NCBI GenBank assembly: GCA_001543005.1
Contig: LFLB01000003.1
Location: 157,797-221,796 of the forward strand
Source of the DNA: Candidatus Spongiihabitans thiooxidans
GTDB taxonomy: Bacteria; Pseudomonadota; Gammaproteobacteria; Arenicellales; Poriferihabitantaceae
DNA: 64,000 bases
Direction of reading: 5' to 3'
Numbering within the stretch: position 1 is the first letter of the stretch; the number at the start of each line of letters is the position of its first letter. Made by a program: the position numbers and the translations under genes. Under the pieces are notes generated by a model. It did not search any database. It saw nothing but the letters and a program-made list of their open reading frames with translations, and was not told the origin of the DNA. Shown here piece by piece: positions 8,276-20,351 of this stretch.

Positions 8276-10954
8276 ATGGAGCTTGTATTTCTGGCGGTAC
8301 TAATCCTGCTAATGATTGTTTCATTAAGCTCAGGATTTCCCGTTGCCTTCGCCCTTCCAGGCTCAGCAATAGGCGCAATCGGGCTGGCCGCACTTTGCGG
8401 TTATCTATTCGCCGGCGATGCAGGCGCGTACTTCGCTCAGGATGGACCGGTGCAGTGGCTGACTGCGGGGGTAACCAACTTTCGCAGCCTATATTGGGAA
8501 GTGGAACGGGATACCTTGATAGCGATACCGTTGTTTGTTTTTATGGGTATCATGCTTCAGCGTTCGAAGGTTGCTGAAGATCTTTTGGTTGCTATGGCGC
8601 AATTATTCGGGCCGGTTCCGGGCGGACTGGGTATTTCCGTGGTATTTGTAGGCGCGCTTTTAGCGGCAACTACCGGCATCCTCGGCGCCACCGTCATTGC
8701 AATGGGCCTGATATCACTGCCAGCGATGCTGCGAAATAATTATTCAAAGCCCCTGGCCTCAGGCATTATATGCGCCTCAGGAACCCTTGGCCAAATCATT
8801 CCGCCTTCCATTGTACTGATTATTCTGGCCGATCAACTGGCCAATGCCGCTGATCAGGCGAGGACGCTGCGCGCCGCAGATTACAAGGAAGTGACCGGGG
8901 AATTCAGCATGCCCGCGGCGCTTGATATCACCTCCGCCAGTGCCGGCGACATGTTTATGGGCGCACTTGTTCCGGGGCTTATTCTGGTCGGCTTGTATAT
9001 GTTGTACATTCTGGTCACTGCGATACTAAAACCGGGGACTGCGCCACCCGTACCCTATGCAGGGAAATATGATCGTCAATTCGCCTTCAAGATCGGGATT
9101 GCTCTGATTCCGCCGTTGACCTTGATTTTTGCCGTATTGGGCTCCATCGTGACCGGCATCGCTACGGTCAATCAGGCCGGCGCCATTGGTGCAGCGGGCG
9201 CGATTGTGATGGGCGGTTACCGGTTGTTTGAACCGAACAAACATCGCTATACCCCGCTAATAATCACCATCGGATCGGCCCTGATTATTCTAGTGTTGTA
9301 CAAATCATTTGATCTGAACATAAAGAATATTCGCAGTCAGCGAGATTTGATTGGTGTAATTTTAGCAGCAACAGCAGTTTTGACGTTTATCGGCGCCATC
9401 GTTTGGAGCGGTTGGCGAACCTTTAAAATCAATGACACTTTAGTCGGGGTGATGATCGATACTGCGAAAACCACCTCCATGGTTTTCATCATCCTCATCG
9501 GCGCCGCCATGCTCACCGCCGCGTTTCGCGGATTTGGCGGCGAGCAATTGGTGCGAGAGTTTCTTACCGGGTTGCCGGGTGGATTTTGGACCCAGTTCAT
9601 CGTCGTGATGATAGTCATTTTTCTGCTTGGTTTCTTCCTTGACTTTATAGAAATTGCAGTCGTAGTGGTACCTATCGTCGCGCCGATTTTGCTGGCCGAC
9701 CCAACCGCAAATATCACAGCGGTTTGGTTGGGCGTAATGATTGGACTGAATATCCAAACATCATTCTTAACCCCGCCATTTGGATTTGCGTTGTTTTATC
9801 TTAGAGGCGTGGCATCGACAAAAGTTAAAACCACCCATATTTATAAAGGCGCAGTCGCATTTATCGGATTACAGTTGGTTGGCCTTGCCATCACCGGGTT
9901 TTTCCCGGGTTTGGTGAACTACATGCCGAATCGGATCTTCCTAACCGCGGAAACCGCACCACCGCCGGTAAATCCAAAACTGCAATTCTGTATCGAGAAT
10001 CGAGTATTTTCTGAATACGCCAACGATGAAGCGAGCATACGAAACAGCATTGCCAGGGTGCGTTCCAACGATTTCAGCGTATTACCAGATGAATATCGGC
10101 AACTGTTAACTGCAAGTTTTGATCTGGCTGAAAATACTTTCGATTTAGTCGATCAGGTTAATGTCGTCGCTGCTGAACTGGCGGCCTACTCGATTGAATT
10201 CAAGCCATTACATGCCGATATGCGTGAACTACGCTACAAGCTAAAGTCAATTAATAAACTTCTGCAGACCGCGCGCAAGAAGTATGATCGAATTTCGAGA
10301 AACCCCGAAACTACTCGACCACAACTCGACTCCCTTGAAGTCAGTATTTTCAGGCTTGAACAGGAGCACGAAGCCGCCGAACAGCTTATTCCGTCACATT
10401 GGGATGATGCAAGTGCGACCTACAAACAATTAGCGACAGCGGAAAAAAGCGCGCGCCTTGCCTATCGACGTAATGTCGATTCCGCATATCAAGCATTGCA
10501 AAACACACTGTTGGTCATAGGACAAGGAAATGATCTGGCCCGGTTTGAAACGCCCCTATTGGATTTGGGCATGTATATTGAACCTGGGCACATTGAAGCC
10601 GCGGCAGCTATCGAAAAAATCAAGTCTGTTGAATCACGGTTAAACGAGTTGGCCGGGGTCGCCGAAATCAAGTCGAAATTGTCCAAGTCCCGACGCGCAC
10701 TGAAAGGCGATTCTCCAGATTTTACTCCGGATTTCAATGACGCCAAGGAATTTCACCGCGAAGCCATCGACCTGCTTAACCTTGAGCTCGATTGGCGAAG
10801 CCGTGCGACCGCACTACTGGATGAATTAAATCAATACGATAACGCCATTAAAACCACTATCGGTCTTCGACTGCAACCGCGATTGACCAAATCACAGGCA
10901 AAAGACATCGCCGCCTGCCAATCCTCGCATCGTGATATTTCGCTTAATTTTTAA
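8276..10954 (+). CDS. TRAP transporter large permease (DctM family) with C-terminal coiled-coil tail
   Basis: Large membrane subunit carrying the Na+-coupled transport pathway. Residues 1 to about 560 are the permease: start MELVFLAVLILLMIV, IPLFVFMGIMLQRS, a GTLGQIIPPSIVLIIL motif, and near the end TSFLTPPFGFALFYLRGVA. This permease is already longer than the usual 430 residues, as in TakM-type proteins, because of an insertion after NAADQARTL. From about residue 565 to 892 comes a soluble, strongly helical region rich in Glu, Lys, Arg, Ala and Leu with heptad-like spacing (for example ELRYKLKSINKLLQTARKKY), which I predict to be coiled coil on the cytoplasmic or periplasmic face. I know no function for it. 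It is read in one frame without interruption, so it is a true extension. Confidence 0.88.
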   Translation: MELVFLAVLILLMIVSLSSGFPVAFALPGSAIGAIGLAALCGYLFAGDAGAYFAQDGPVQWLTAGVTNFRSLYWEVERDTLIAIPLFVFMGIMLQRSKVAEDLLVAMAQLFGPVPGGLGISVVFVGALLAATTGILGATVIAMGLISLPAMLRNNYSKPLASGIICASGTLGQIIPPSIVLIILADQLANAADQARTLRAADYKEVTGEFSMPAALDITSASAGDMFMGALVPGLILVGLYMLYILVTAILKPGTAPPVPYAGKYDRQFAFKIGIALIPPLTLIFAVLGSIVTGIATVNQAGAIGAAGAIVMGGYRLFEPNKHRYTPLIITIGSALIILVLYKSFDLNIKNIRSQRDLIGVILAATAVLTFIGAIVWSGWRTFKINDTLVGVMIDTAKTTSMVFIILIGAAMLTAAFRGFGGEQLVREFLTGLPGGFWTQFIVVMIVIFLLGFFLDFIEIAVVVVPIVAPILLADPTANITAVWLGVMIGLNIQTSFLTPPFGFALFYLRGVASTKVKTTHIYKGAVAFIGLQLVGLAITGFFPGLVNYMPNRIFLTAETAPPPVNPKLQFCIENRVFSEYANDEASIRNSIARVRSNDFSVLPDEYRQLLTASFDLAENTFDLVDQVNVVAAELAAYSIEFKPLHADMRELRYKLKSINKLLQTARKKYDRISRNPETTRPQLDSLEVSIFRLEQEHEAAEQLIPSHWDDASATYKQLATAEKSARLAYRRNVDSAYQALQNTLLVIGQGNDLARFETPLLDLGMYIEPGHIEAAAAIEKIKSVESRLNELAGVAEIKSKLSKSRRALKGDSPDFTPDFNDAKEFHREAIDLLNLELDWRSRATALLDELNQYDNAIKTTIGLRLQPRLTKSQAKDIAACQSSHRDISLNF

Positions 10955-11018
10955 TCCGCCCAGCGAACTTGATTTTCAGCTTGCATATTGGAACAACCCG
11001 TGGGCGGGGGTCGCGAAA

Positions 11019-11882
11019 TTAATGCAGATGCCTTAGCGAAATTGTAAACAGGGTCACCCAAATGATGAAAAAGCACAGGTAGGTTACTGCTGTGGAGACC
11101 TGACCAAAGTACAGAAATGAAACGACAAGTTGTACGGACGGCAAAAAGAATTGGAGCATCCCCATATTATATGAGTTCAGCTTCTGAGCGGCTATGGAAA
11201 ACATTACCAGCGGGACGACTGAAACGATACCACTAGCGGTAACAAGAGGATGTTCGATAAAAACTTCATTTGACATATCAGGAATAGATACCCATTGTAA
11301 GGCAACGCCGAACACCAACAAAACGCTGAGAATCAGAGTTTCGACAAAAAGACCCTCAATCGATGACAGTGTGGTCTTCTTTTTCAGGACAGTGTATCCG
11401 CCCCAAGTCACAGCAATCGTTAAATATACCCAATGCTCTAAACGCCCGCTTGACAATATCAAGAATAATATAGTTGAGACAATTATCAGTAGCGCGAACG
11501 ACTTGTCCCGCGAAATTTTCTCTCGAAACAGGACGCTGCCAAGCGCAATTGTGAATATTGGAGCGATTAAGTATCCGAAGCCACTTTCCAGCACAGAGCC
11601 GTTTATTGATGCCCAAATAAAAGTTCCCCAATTGATAGCGACCAGAACAGCGGCAAATGTATGGAGAAATACGAGCCGTAGAGTGATGATGCCCAAACAT
11701 GCCCGAATTTTTCCTGACCATGCAAGGACAAAAAACAGCACAATCAATGAAAAAATCACACGGTACTCTACCAATGTGATCGGTGAAATATCTCTAAACA
11801 AGGCCCAATAGATCGACGAAGCACCTAATATTGCGTTCGCAAGAATGGCAAAAAGGCCGGACTGCCACATATTATAATTCAA
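11019..11882 (-). CDS. RarD/EamA-family transporter
   Basis: Ten-helix DMT-superfamily membrane protein of 287 residues, closest in style to RarD. It starts with GLFAILANAILGASSIYWALF, then ISPITLVEYRVIFS, NWGTFIWA and SGFGYLIAPIFTIALGSVLFREKIS, which match the RarD pattern (NW..FIWA and GYF..P). It probably exports or imports a small metabolite. It is the last gene of a three-gene set on this strand (proC, FAD oxidase, this gene) with a gap of 29 bases to the oxidase, so it may move the product or substrate of those enzymes. The whole set is visibly richer in A and T than its neighbours, suggesting transfer. Confidence 0.85.
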   Translation of the reverse strand: MNYNMWQSGLFAILANAILGASSIYWALFRDISPITLVEYRVIFSLIVLFFVLAWSGKIRACLGIITLRLVFLHTFAAVLVAINWGTFIWASINGSVLESGFGYLIAPIFTIALGSVLFREKISRDKSFALLIIVSTILFLILSSGRLEHWVYLTIAVTWGGYTVLKKKTTLSSIEGLFVETLILSVLLVFGVALQWVSIPDMSNEVFIEHPLVTASGIVSVVPLVMFSIAAQKLNSYNMGMLQFFLPSVQLVVSFLYFGQVSTAVTYLCFFIIWVTLFTISLRHLH

Positions 11883-11911
11883 CCTGAATTCGTCTGGACT
11901 AAAGCAAGTTT

Positions 11912-13037
11912 TCAGAGATGCCAGCTATCACCGATTAGCAGGTCCTGTTCGCGAACGGTTGTTCTTGAAGTAAGCTTTTCATTCATAAACCGGCTTGAGT
12001 CGAATATACTAAGGGTCCGATTCATATAGCCATCGAATATACTTTTTGCGACAAAAAACCCCAATGCAGGCGCAAATTTAAAACCATGGCCTGACAATCC
12101 ACCAACATTCCATACATTCCCTTTACCCGAACCGATTTCTCTATCAACGATGTAATTTTCATCCAAAGAGTTGGTGAAATAACAACCCTGACTCTTTACG
12201 TGATCAAGCATTGAATTTGTAATTCTGGAGAGGGCTCCTTCAATATCAAGGATGTATTTTTCGGGACTACTTGCCTCTTCTATCCATGGAGCTAACGGAA
12301 TTACCGGGTAATTGTGCCACCCTACTTTTACAATGTTTTTGGAAGGTTGCATTCCATAAAGAACACGACCGTCCTTACCCTGAAGCAAGAAAGCTTTTTC
12401 AAATATCTTAACCGCCTTTCCATACTTGAACCAGTGGCAGTAAACTCGGTCACTCGAAAGGCAATGTCTATATCTTTTGCTTTTTGCGAGCCACGGCCCG
12501 ATCGCAAAAACATAAATCTTATTCGGTGAAACTGGACGGTTAAAGTCTGAGTTCTCGAATATATTTACTCCGACAGAGAGACAGTATTCCTTAAGGGCCA
12601 GTAATGCTCTATCAGCATAAATAACGCCTGCATGTTTTTCTTCCAAAGCTATGTGATTTTTATTCGTTATAACACCGACAGATTCCGGGGATCGCGCGGA
12701 TACATCAATCTTCCAGGAATTTGCAGAATTTAGCACACCATTCACGAGGGGACTCCCTTCTGATCCAACATAAACCCCTCCGCATTCATTATAGATGACT
12801 TCTTTGGAATATTGATTTAACCAAACCCAGAGATCTCGAGATTTTCTCGCGAGCGCAACGTACTCATGACCTTCCCAATACGCAGTCCTGAAAATCCGAG
12901 AATCTCCGTGGCTTGAACCCTTTCCATGACCAATTGCATACTTCTTCATGAAGTTCCACTTGAAAACCCTGCTTAGTAGCTTCTGCGGCGGTCCAGAGTC
13001 CAACGATCCCGCCCCCAATGATGACTATTTTCCTCAT
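11912..13037 (-). pseudogene. FAD-dependent amine/imino acid oxidase, MSOX-like, frameshifted near the N-terminus
   Basis: The main frame (13018 down to 11912) has features of the monomeric sarcosine oxidase / pipecolate oxidase family: GSSHGDSRIFRTAYWEGHEYV near the N-terminus and NVWNVGGLSGHGFKFAPALG near the C-terminus. It lacks the FAD-binding Rossmann start. That start is in another frame, from an ATG at 13037: MRKIVIIGGGIVGLWTAAEA with an intact GxGxxG, followed by TKQGFQVELHEE. The two frames would join near 12940, inside GAACTTCATGAAGAAGTATG, with one base extra or two missing. So the gene is either a recent pseudogene, a sequence error, or uses recoding. Family enzymes oxidise sarcosine, proline, pipecolate or similar secondary amines with O2. 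It lies between proC and a transporter gene. Confidence 0.75.
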
Positions 13038-13096
13038 TAACAGTGCTTCTTAAATTCGATCACGTCGTACACCCTTAAAGACTGAACTTTCCACTT

Positions 13097-13921
13097 CTAC
13101 TTTTTCCTCCTATTACTCAACAAAGCCAATTCTGTTGCTCGAACAGACGCCAAATTCAGAGCCCCCTTGAGTTTTTCGGCCAACTCTTCTTCTCTTAGTT
13201 TATTTACTCCCCTCTCTGTGGTTCCGTTCGGTGTCATAACCTCTTTTGCGAGAATCTGAGTCGATTTAACCGTTCTTTTAAGTAAAACCCCACTTCCATA
13301 AATAGTCTCTGCAACCAAACTTCTTGCTTCTGCAGGCGAAAACCCCATACTTACAGACGCTTCAATCATAGCTTCAGCAAAATACATAAAGTATGCAGGC
13401 CCCCCTGCCGATATGCCAGTTGCACAATCGATCATGTTTTCATCGCTCACGAAAAAAATCTTCCCAAGACCAGAAAGCGCACCAACAATTGTTTTAAAAT
13501 AGATGTTATCAATTGAAATTTTATTAACAAAAATCGGGGTTATACCCGCTCCATATTCGCATGGCGTATTTGGAATTATCCTTATCACATGTGAATCTGG
13601 CCAAATCCCGTTAATTTCATTACAGGTAACCCCTGCAACCATCGAGATTACTACCCTTGGGTCAGAGGTTGTTTTTGCTATTTCTCGAACATCTTGAGGT
13701 CTAACTCCGAGAAAAAGTATCTCCAGCCGATTCGGAAGATTTTTAGATTTGCTAATACTTGTATGGGTTATTTTTGAAAGACGATTTTCATCTCGATCTA
13801 TACAAAATATTGCCCACTTGTTTGCAAGAAAATATCCGTGGCTGGCCTGAAAAACAGGGAACCCCATATGACCTAAGCCCAAATAACCACATTTACCAAC
13901 CGAATCATCGTCAGAAATCAT
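13097..13921 (-). CDS. pyrroline-5-carboxylate reductase family protein
   Basis: NAD(P)H-dependent reductase of cyclic imino acids, 274 residues. It has a Rossmann GLGHMG near residue 16, FLGVRPQDV, and MVAGVTCNEI. The signature of the C-terminal dimerisation domain is GISAGGPAYFMYFAEAMIEA with MTPNGTTERGV, as in ProC. The N-terminal 10 residues (MISDDDSVGK) are atypical. Because it sits with an MSOX-type oxidase and a transporter, and is AT-rich with divergent N-terminal sequence, it may be a specialised paralogue reducing pyrroline or piperideine carboxylate rather than the housekeeping proC. In known natural-product clusters ProC paralogues make pipecolate; that role here is inference only, so I give no symbol. 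Confidence 0.85.
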   Translation of the reverse strand: MISDDDSVGKCGYLGLGHMGFPVFQASHGYFLANKWAIFCIDRDENRLSKITHTSISKSKNLPNRLEILFLGVRPQDVREIAKTTSDPRVVISMVAGVTCNEINGIWPDSHVIRIIPNTPCEYGAGITPIFVNKISIDNIYFKTIVGALSGLGKIFFVSDENMIDCATGISAGGPAYFMYFAEAMIEASVSMGFSPAEARSLVAETIYGSGVLLKRTVKSTQILAKEVMTPNGTTERGVNKLREEELAEKLKGALNLASVRATELALLSNRRKK

Positions 13922-14078
13922 TTATCTATCAACTGAGAAAAACACTTAATAACGGATTAGTATAAAGGGCGGATTCGGATAATAAGTGCAATTTCTGAGT
14001 TGAGAGACGGCCAGCTGATATAGTTCGCCGTTTTTCCCACAACAGAGAATGCACAATGAACTATACACAGCTGACCGA

Positions 14079-14303
14079 TCACGGCAAAAACCCGACCCTC
14101 AAAACCAGCAGAGTATTAACAACAATCACCAACCCGACCATCCATTTTAGAATCAATAAATCGGAGTGTATTTTATCAAACCGATCTTCATAGTTTCGCG
14201 ATTGCTTTTTCTGCTTGAGTTGTATCCTGTTCCACTCCCGCTTCAAGAAAAACACACTGAATCGATTTAAGATTTTTACTTTTGACTTTGCCACGAGGAT
14301 CAA
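14079..14303 (-). CDS. hypothetical coiled-coil protein with C-terminal membrane anchor
   Basis: A 74-residue frame whose TTG overlaps the ahcY stop as TTGA, which would allow coupled translation. The first 50 residues are basic and helical ([22 protein letters not shown]), and residues 53-72 form one membrane helix ([19 protein letters not shown]). The [10 protein letters not shown] stretch resembles the anchor of DUF1640-type coiled-coil proteins. The start codon is weak and no strong Shine-Dalgarno is visible, so it may be chance. Function unknown. Confidence 0.4.
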   Translation of the reverse strand: MILVAKSKVKILNRFSVFFLKREWNRIQLKQKKQSRNYEDRFDKIHSDLLILKWMVGLVIVVNTLLVLRVGFLP

Positions 14304-15754
14304 TATCGGTAATGCTCGGCCTTGTAGGGACCGTCAACCGGCACGCCGATGTAGTCAGATTGTTGTTGGGTTAATTCGGTCAGGCGGGCACCGATTTTGT
14401 CAAGATGAAGTCTGGCAACCTCTTCGTCCAGATGCTTGGGCAACACATAAACCTGATTGTCGTACTTTTCACCATCTCGCCACAGTTCAATTTGCGCCAA
14501 CACCTGATTGGTGAAACTGTTCGACATTACAAAACTTGGATGACCGGTTGCACATCCCAAATTCACCAGTCGCCCCTCGGCAAGCAAAGTTATGCGGTCG
14601 CCATTTGGCAGAATAATTTGATCGACCTGAGGTTTGATATTTTCCCATTCATATTTTTTCATTGAGGCAATATCGATCTCATTGTCAAAATGGCCGATGT
14701 TACAAACGATCGATTGGTTTTTCATTTGCACCATATGGTCATGGGTAATCACATTAAAGTTACCGGTTGCGGTAACAAAAATATCAACCTCGGAACATAC
14801 ATCATTCATACGCACCACCCGAAAACCTTCCATTGCCGCCTGCAACGCACAAATCGGATCAATCTCGGAAACCCAAACCGTGGCACCGAGGCCGCGCAAT
14901 GATTGGGCGCAACCCTTGCCCACATCGCCATAACCCAATACCATGACAATTTTGCCGGCAATCATGACATCGGTGGCGCGCTTGATGCCATCCACCAGCG
15001 ATTCACGACAGCCATAGAGATTGTCAAACTTGGATTTAGTTACCGAGTCGTTGACGTTTATGGCCGGGAATGGCAGCCCGCCTGCCGCCGCCATTTGATA
15101 CAGCCGGTGAACGCCAGTGGTGGTTTCTTCGGTAACGCCCTGAATGTTTGCCAAGCGAGTGCTGTAAAAGGTTGCATCATCTTGCAATCTAGCCTTAATG
15201 TTTTTGAATAACGCCACTTCCTCTTCGCTTGAAGGACTATCCAATACCGAAATATCTTTTTCAGCCTTAGCACCCAGTATCAACAACATCGTCGCGTCAC
15301 CACCGTCGTCCAGAATCATGTTGGGGCCACCACCATCAGACCATTCCATCATTCGATGGGTGAACCCCCAGTACTCATCCAGTGATTCGCCTTTGAACGC
15401 GAAAACCGGGATACCTTTGTCGGCAATGGCGGCTGCGGCATGATCCTGAGTAGAAAAAATATTACAAGATACCCAACGCACCTCGGCACCCAGCGCGATC
15501 AATGATTCGATAAGCACTGCGGTTTGGATGGTCATGTGCAGCGAACCGGCGATGCGTGCGCCTTTCAACGGTTGTTGTTCGGCATACTTTCCCCTGACCG
15601 ATACCAGACCTGGCATTTCGGTTTCTGCGATTTTGATTTCTTTTCTCCCCCATTCAGCCAGACTCATATCGGCAACATGGAAATCTTGCGTCATGTTTTT
15701 AGCAGGGTTTTCAGTAGGGTTTTCAGCGGGGTTTTCAGCGGCTTGTGTAGACAT
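14300..15754 (-). CDS. ahcY: S-adenosylhomocysteine hydrolase
   Basis: Cleaves S-adenosylhomocysteine to adenosine and homocysteine, removing the inhibitor of methyltransferases. The 484 residues include [13 protein letters not shown], the substrate region [30 protein letters not shown] with the catalytic Lys/Asp, and the NAD site [12 protein letters not shown]; the protein ends with the conserved YKAEHYRY. The start at 15754 has an AGGA before it, but the first 20 residues (a repeat of ENPA/ENPT) are not part of the family; homologues begin near [15 protein letters not shown]. It follows metK on the same strand after 59 bases, so the two probably form a methyl-cycle operon under the palindrome upstream of metK. 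Confidence 0.95.
   Translation of the reverse strand: MSTQAAENPAENPTENPAKNMTQDFHVADMSLAEWGRKEIKIAETEMPGLVSVRGKYAEQQPLKGARIAGSLHMTIQTAVLIESLIALGAEVRWVSCNIFSTQDHAAAAIADKGIPVFAFKGESLDEYWGFTHRMMEWSDGGGPNMILDDGGDATMLLILGAKAEKDISVLDSPSSEEEVALFKNIKARLQDDATFYSTRLANIQGVTEETTTGVHRLYQMAAAGGLPFPAINVNDSVTKSKFDNLYGCRESLVDGIKRATDVMIAGKIVMVLGYGDVGKGCAQSLRGLGATVWVSEIDPICALQAAMEGFRVVRMNDVCSEVDIFVTATGNFNVITHDHMVQMKNQSIVCNIGHFDNEIDIASMKKYEWENIKPQVDQIILPNGDRITLLAEGRLVNLGCATGHPSFVMSNSFTNQVLAQIELWRDGEKYDNQVYVLPKHLDEEVARLHLDKIGARLTELTQQQSDYIGVPVDGPYKAEHYRY
15701..15740 (-). repeat. 12-bp tandem repeat at the start of ahcY
   Basis: Three units of pattern AGYRGGGTTTTC start at 15701, 15713 and 15725, with a partial fourth. 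They keep the frame and encode [12 protein letters not shown] near the N-terminus. Confidence 0.85.
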
Positions 15755-15813
15755 AATAAATCCTGATTAATAATCGTTACAAAATAAATACCAAAAAACC
15801 TTTAATGGGCGAA

Positions 15814-16980
15814 TCAAATACCTGCCGCCGCTTTCAATGCGTCGGCTTGGTCGGTTTTCTCCCAGGTGAATTCAGGCTCGGTGCGGCCGAAGTGGCCATA
15901 GGCTGCAGTCTTGCGATAAATTGGGCGCAACAGATCCAGCCTTTGAACAATTGCTTTTGGGCGCAGATCAAAATGCGCATCAATTAAAGCGCTAATTTTT
16001 GCGTCTTCAATTTTTCCAGTGCCAAAAGTATCAACCATGACCGAAACTGGCTGTGCCACACCGATTGCATAAGCAACTTGCACTTCACATCGGTCCGCCA
16101 AACCTGCGGCAACAATATTTTTAGCGACATGGCGGGTGGCATAAGCAGCGGAGCGATCCACTTTAGAGGGATCCTTGCCGGAAAATGCACCACCGCCGTG
16201 ATGAGCCGAACCGCCGTAGGTGTCAACAATAATTTTACGGCCGGTCAATCCACAATCTCCTACCGGCCCACCGATTACGAATCGGCCGGTTGGGTTAACC
16301 AGGAATCGCGTATCCGCCGAAATCATATCCTCAGGCAGTACCGGTTTGATGATCTCTTCAATGACTGCTTCGGACAGTGTGTCATGAGTGACGTCCTCAT
16401 CGTGCTGGGTGGACAACACCACGGTATCGACAAAGATCGGATGAGTGCCGTCGTAACGCACGGTGACCTGGGATTTTGCATCGGGGCGCAACCACGGAAG
16501 CACCCCGGATTTTCGGACTTCGGCTTGCTTTGCAACCAGGCGATGGGCATATGTAATTGGAAACGGCATTAACACATCGGTTTCGGTACAGGCATAACCA
16601 AACATCAATCCCTGATCTCCCGCGCCCTGATTGAGATCAAGCCCTTCTCCTTCATTGACGCCCTGGGCAATATCAACAGATTGTTTATCTAGTGATACCA
16701 AAACAGCGCAACTGCCATAGTCAAAACCCATTTTGGACGAGCTGTATCCAATTTCGCCAATTGTGCATCGCACCACTTCCTGAAAATCCACGACTGCCTT
16801 GCTGGTGATTTCTCCCGCAATTACCACCATGCCGGTAGTCACCATTGTTTCACAGGCCACGCGTGACTTTAGATCTTGCGTTAACAGCGCATCGAGCACG
16901 GCATCTGAAATTTGATCCGCAACCTTGTCGGGGTGTCCTTCTGAAACGGATTCTGATGTAAACAGAAAAGATTTTGACAT
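15814..16980 (-). CDS. metK: S-adenosylmethionine synthetase
   Basis: Makes S-adenosylmethionine from methionine and ATP in the cytoplasm. The 388 residues are of normal length. Visible motifs are [20 protein letters not shown] at the N-terminus, [14 protein letters not shown] (methionine/ATP loop) and [19 protein letters not shown] (phosphate-binding P loop). First gene of the metK-ahcY pair. Its upstream region, shared with the divergent argB, contains a 20-bp palindrome at 17096-17115 that is likely the operator of the pair. I found no SAM or SAH riboswitch in the leader. Confidence 0.97.
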   Translation of the reverse strand: MSKSFLFTSESVSEGHPDKVADQISDAVLDALLTQDLKSRVACETMVTTGMVVIAGEITSKAVVDFQEVVRCTIGEIGYSSSKMGFDYGSCAVLVSLDKQSVDIAQGVNEGEGLDLNQGAGDQGLMFGYACTETDVLMPFPITYAHRLVAKQAEVRKSGVLPWLRPDAKSQVTVRYDGTHPIFVDTVVLSTQHDEDVTHDTLSEAVIEEIIKPVLPEDMISADTRFLVNPTGRFVIGGPVGDCGLTGRKIIVDTYGGSAHHGGGAFSGKDPSKVDRSAAYATRHVAKNIVAAGLADRCEVQVAYAIGVAQPVSVMVDTFGTGKIEDAKISALIDAHFDLRPKAIVQRLDLLRPIYRKTAAYGHFGRTEPEFTWEKTDQADALKAAAGI

Positions 16981-17095
16981 TATTTTTTAGCCTCAAATTA
17001 GTCACCGCTCATAACCAGATTCGCGACTGAATCGAGCGGTATGAAATAGTGGATATTGGATTTATTCAGTGCGCCTCGTAAACTAATATAAAGAT

Positions 17096-17115
17096 TTCTT
17101 TATATGTTTGAATGT
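17096..17115. promoter_or_regulatory. palindromic operator upstream of metK-ahcY, SahR-like
   Basis: ATATAAAGATTTCTTTATAT has 9-bp perfect arms around a 2-base centre, 116 bases before the metK ATG. This AT-rich form is what I remember for SahR-type (ArsR family) operators controlling the SAM cycle in Proteobacteria, and the adjacent genes are exactly the expected targets. The regulator gene is not in the window. Confidence 0.55.
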
Positions 17116-17154
17116 TATCATATTTACGCGCTCATACATAGTAGGCAGACATAG

Positions 17155-19206
<2,052 letters not shown>

Positions 19207-19217
19207 TTTCCCACTCC

Positions 19218-19997
19218 TTATAATTGATATAGAAATTCCCTTAAAACCAATGAACTCATTATGTTATAATCATCCAGTTCTTCTGTGATGCTACGATACA
19301 TCTTGTTCTTGTTTACGATGTACAAAATGCCATCTAAAATAGCGATTGTTACTGCATTAACATCTGTTTTGACTGTGTTTATTGCGTCATTAAACTGTGC
19401 GTTTTGATGCCCGCCGAAGTCAGTTAAAAATTTCGCCTCCCCAATGACATATTTGCCGTTAAACCTTGCAACAAAATCGAGTCCTTTATCATGGTTGTAG
19501 TTTAACTGTTCTCTTGCAAAGAGCATCATTTGAGCATCGCTGGCATCTAACACTGCGTTATCATTTGTGGACAAAAACTGTTTAAGTGGAGTCGGGGTTA
19601 CACCTAATACACCACGATTTAACCAACGCCTAAATAATGGACCAATCTGTCTGTTAGTTTCTTTTGGCTCTGTGCATTTTTCATATATCCCACCAAGCCC
19701 CATCTCATAAAGCCTGCCACACAACCTATCTACAGTATTTGGATTTCTTTCAATTGAGCTCTCATCCCTTTTGAGATATGCAACATAAGAATCCTTTATT
19801 GGAAATAAATCCAACTTCAACAACACCTTCAGCAAATCAATATTATTTCGTTCGTTAAATGATTGCTCTACTTGATCCCATAAGGTTTCATCAATAGCTC
19901 TAATACCCTCTGGAATCGTAGGATAAACACTAAACAACTTATCCAAATAATTCCTTTGGTTTGCAAATTCAATGCTTAACCTTGCCCAATAATTCAT
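19218..19997 (-). CDS. type II restriction endonuclease, PD-(D/E)xK type
   Basis: Protein of 259 residues directly upstream of the methyltransferase on the same strand, the usual layout of a type II system. The catalytic centre is recognisable at about residues 165-185: GLDFVARFNGKYVIGEAKFL gives Asp and then Glu-x-Lys at the expected spacing after a short beta hairpin. The rest shows no family I can name with confidence; the Tsp45I group is one possibility. Low GC by eye and its pairing with a methyltransferase suggest acquisition by transfer. The complete frame suggests it is active or only recently acquired. Confidence 0.8.
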   Translation of the reverse strand: MNYWARLSIEFANQRNYLDKLFSVYPTIPEGIRAIDETLWDQVEQSFNERNNIDLLKVLLKLDLFPIKDSYVAYLKRDESSIERNPNTVDRLCGRLYEMGLGGIYEKCTEPKETNRQIGPLFRRWLNRGVLGVTPTPLKQFLSTNDNAVLDASDAQMMLFAREQLNYNHDKGLDFVARFNGKYVIGEAKFLTDFGGHQNAQFNDAINTVKTDVNAVTIAILDGILYIVNKNKMYRSITEELDDYNIMSSLVLREFLYQL

Positions 19998-20351
19998 TTA
20001 TTCCCCTGTTGTTGCTTTTGACACCTGGCATTTAGTATAAGATACATCGCCCTTTTACATTATTCACTAGAAATAAATCGGGCAATATTGACATTATTAC
20101 TATCAAAACCATCTAAACTTCTCACTAGTCTATTTTATCTTAAAAACCTGTCAAGACAAATTTTAGTTATCCAGGAAAACAAAAAAATGTTTTCGATACA
20201 CACGCTTGTTGACCCCGCACAAAATAATTTTTCCAATGAACCCACACAAAAACTCCCGCTCCAATCATAATCACCTAGAGACAAATTTAAATCTGCGCCC
20301 TTTGAATAATTTCCACAATCTGCCTGATACCCACTAAACAATTTAACACTC
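19998..20351. other. 354-base gap between the restriction genes and fpr
   Basis: AT-rich, with no convincing gene or RNA. TTGACA at about 20087-20092 could be a -35 element but has only a weak -10 (ATCTAA) after it. A divergent promoter pair for the endonuclease gene and fpr must lie here. Confidence 0.4.
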
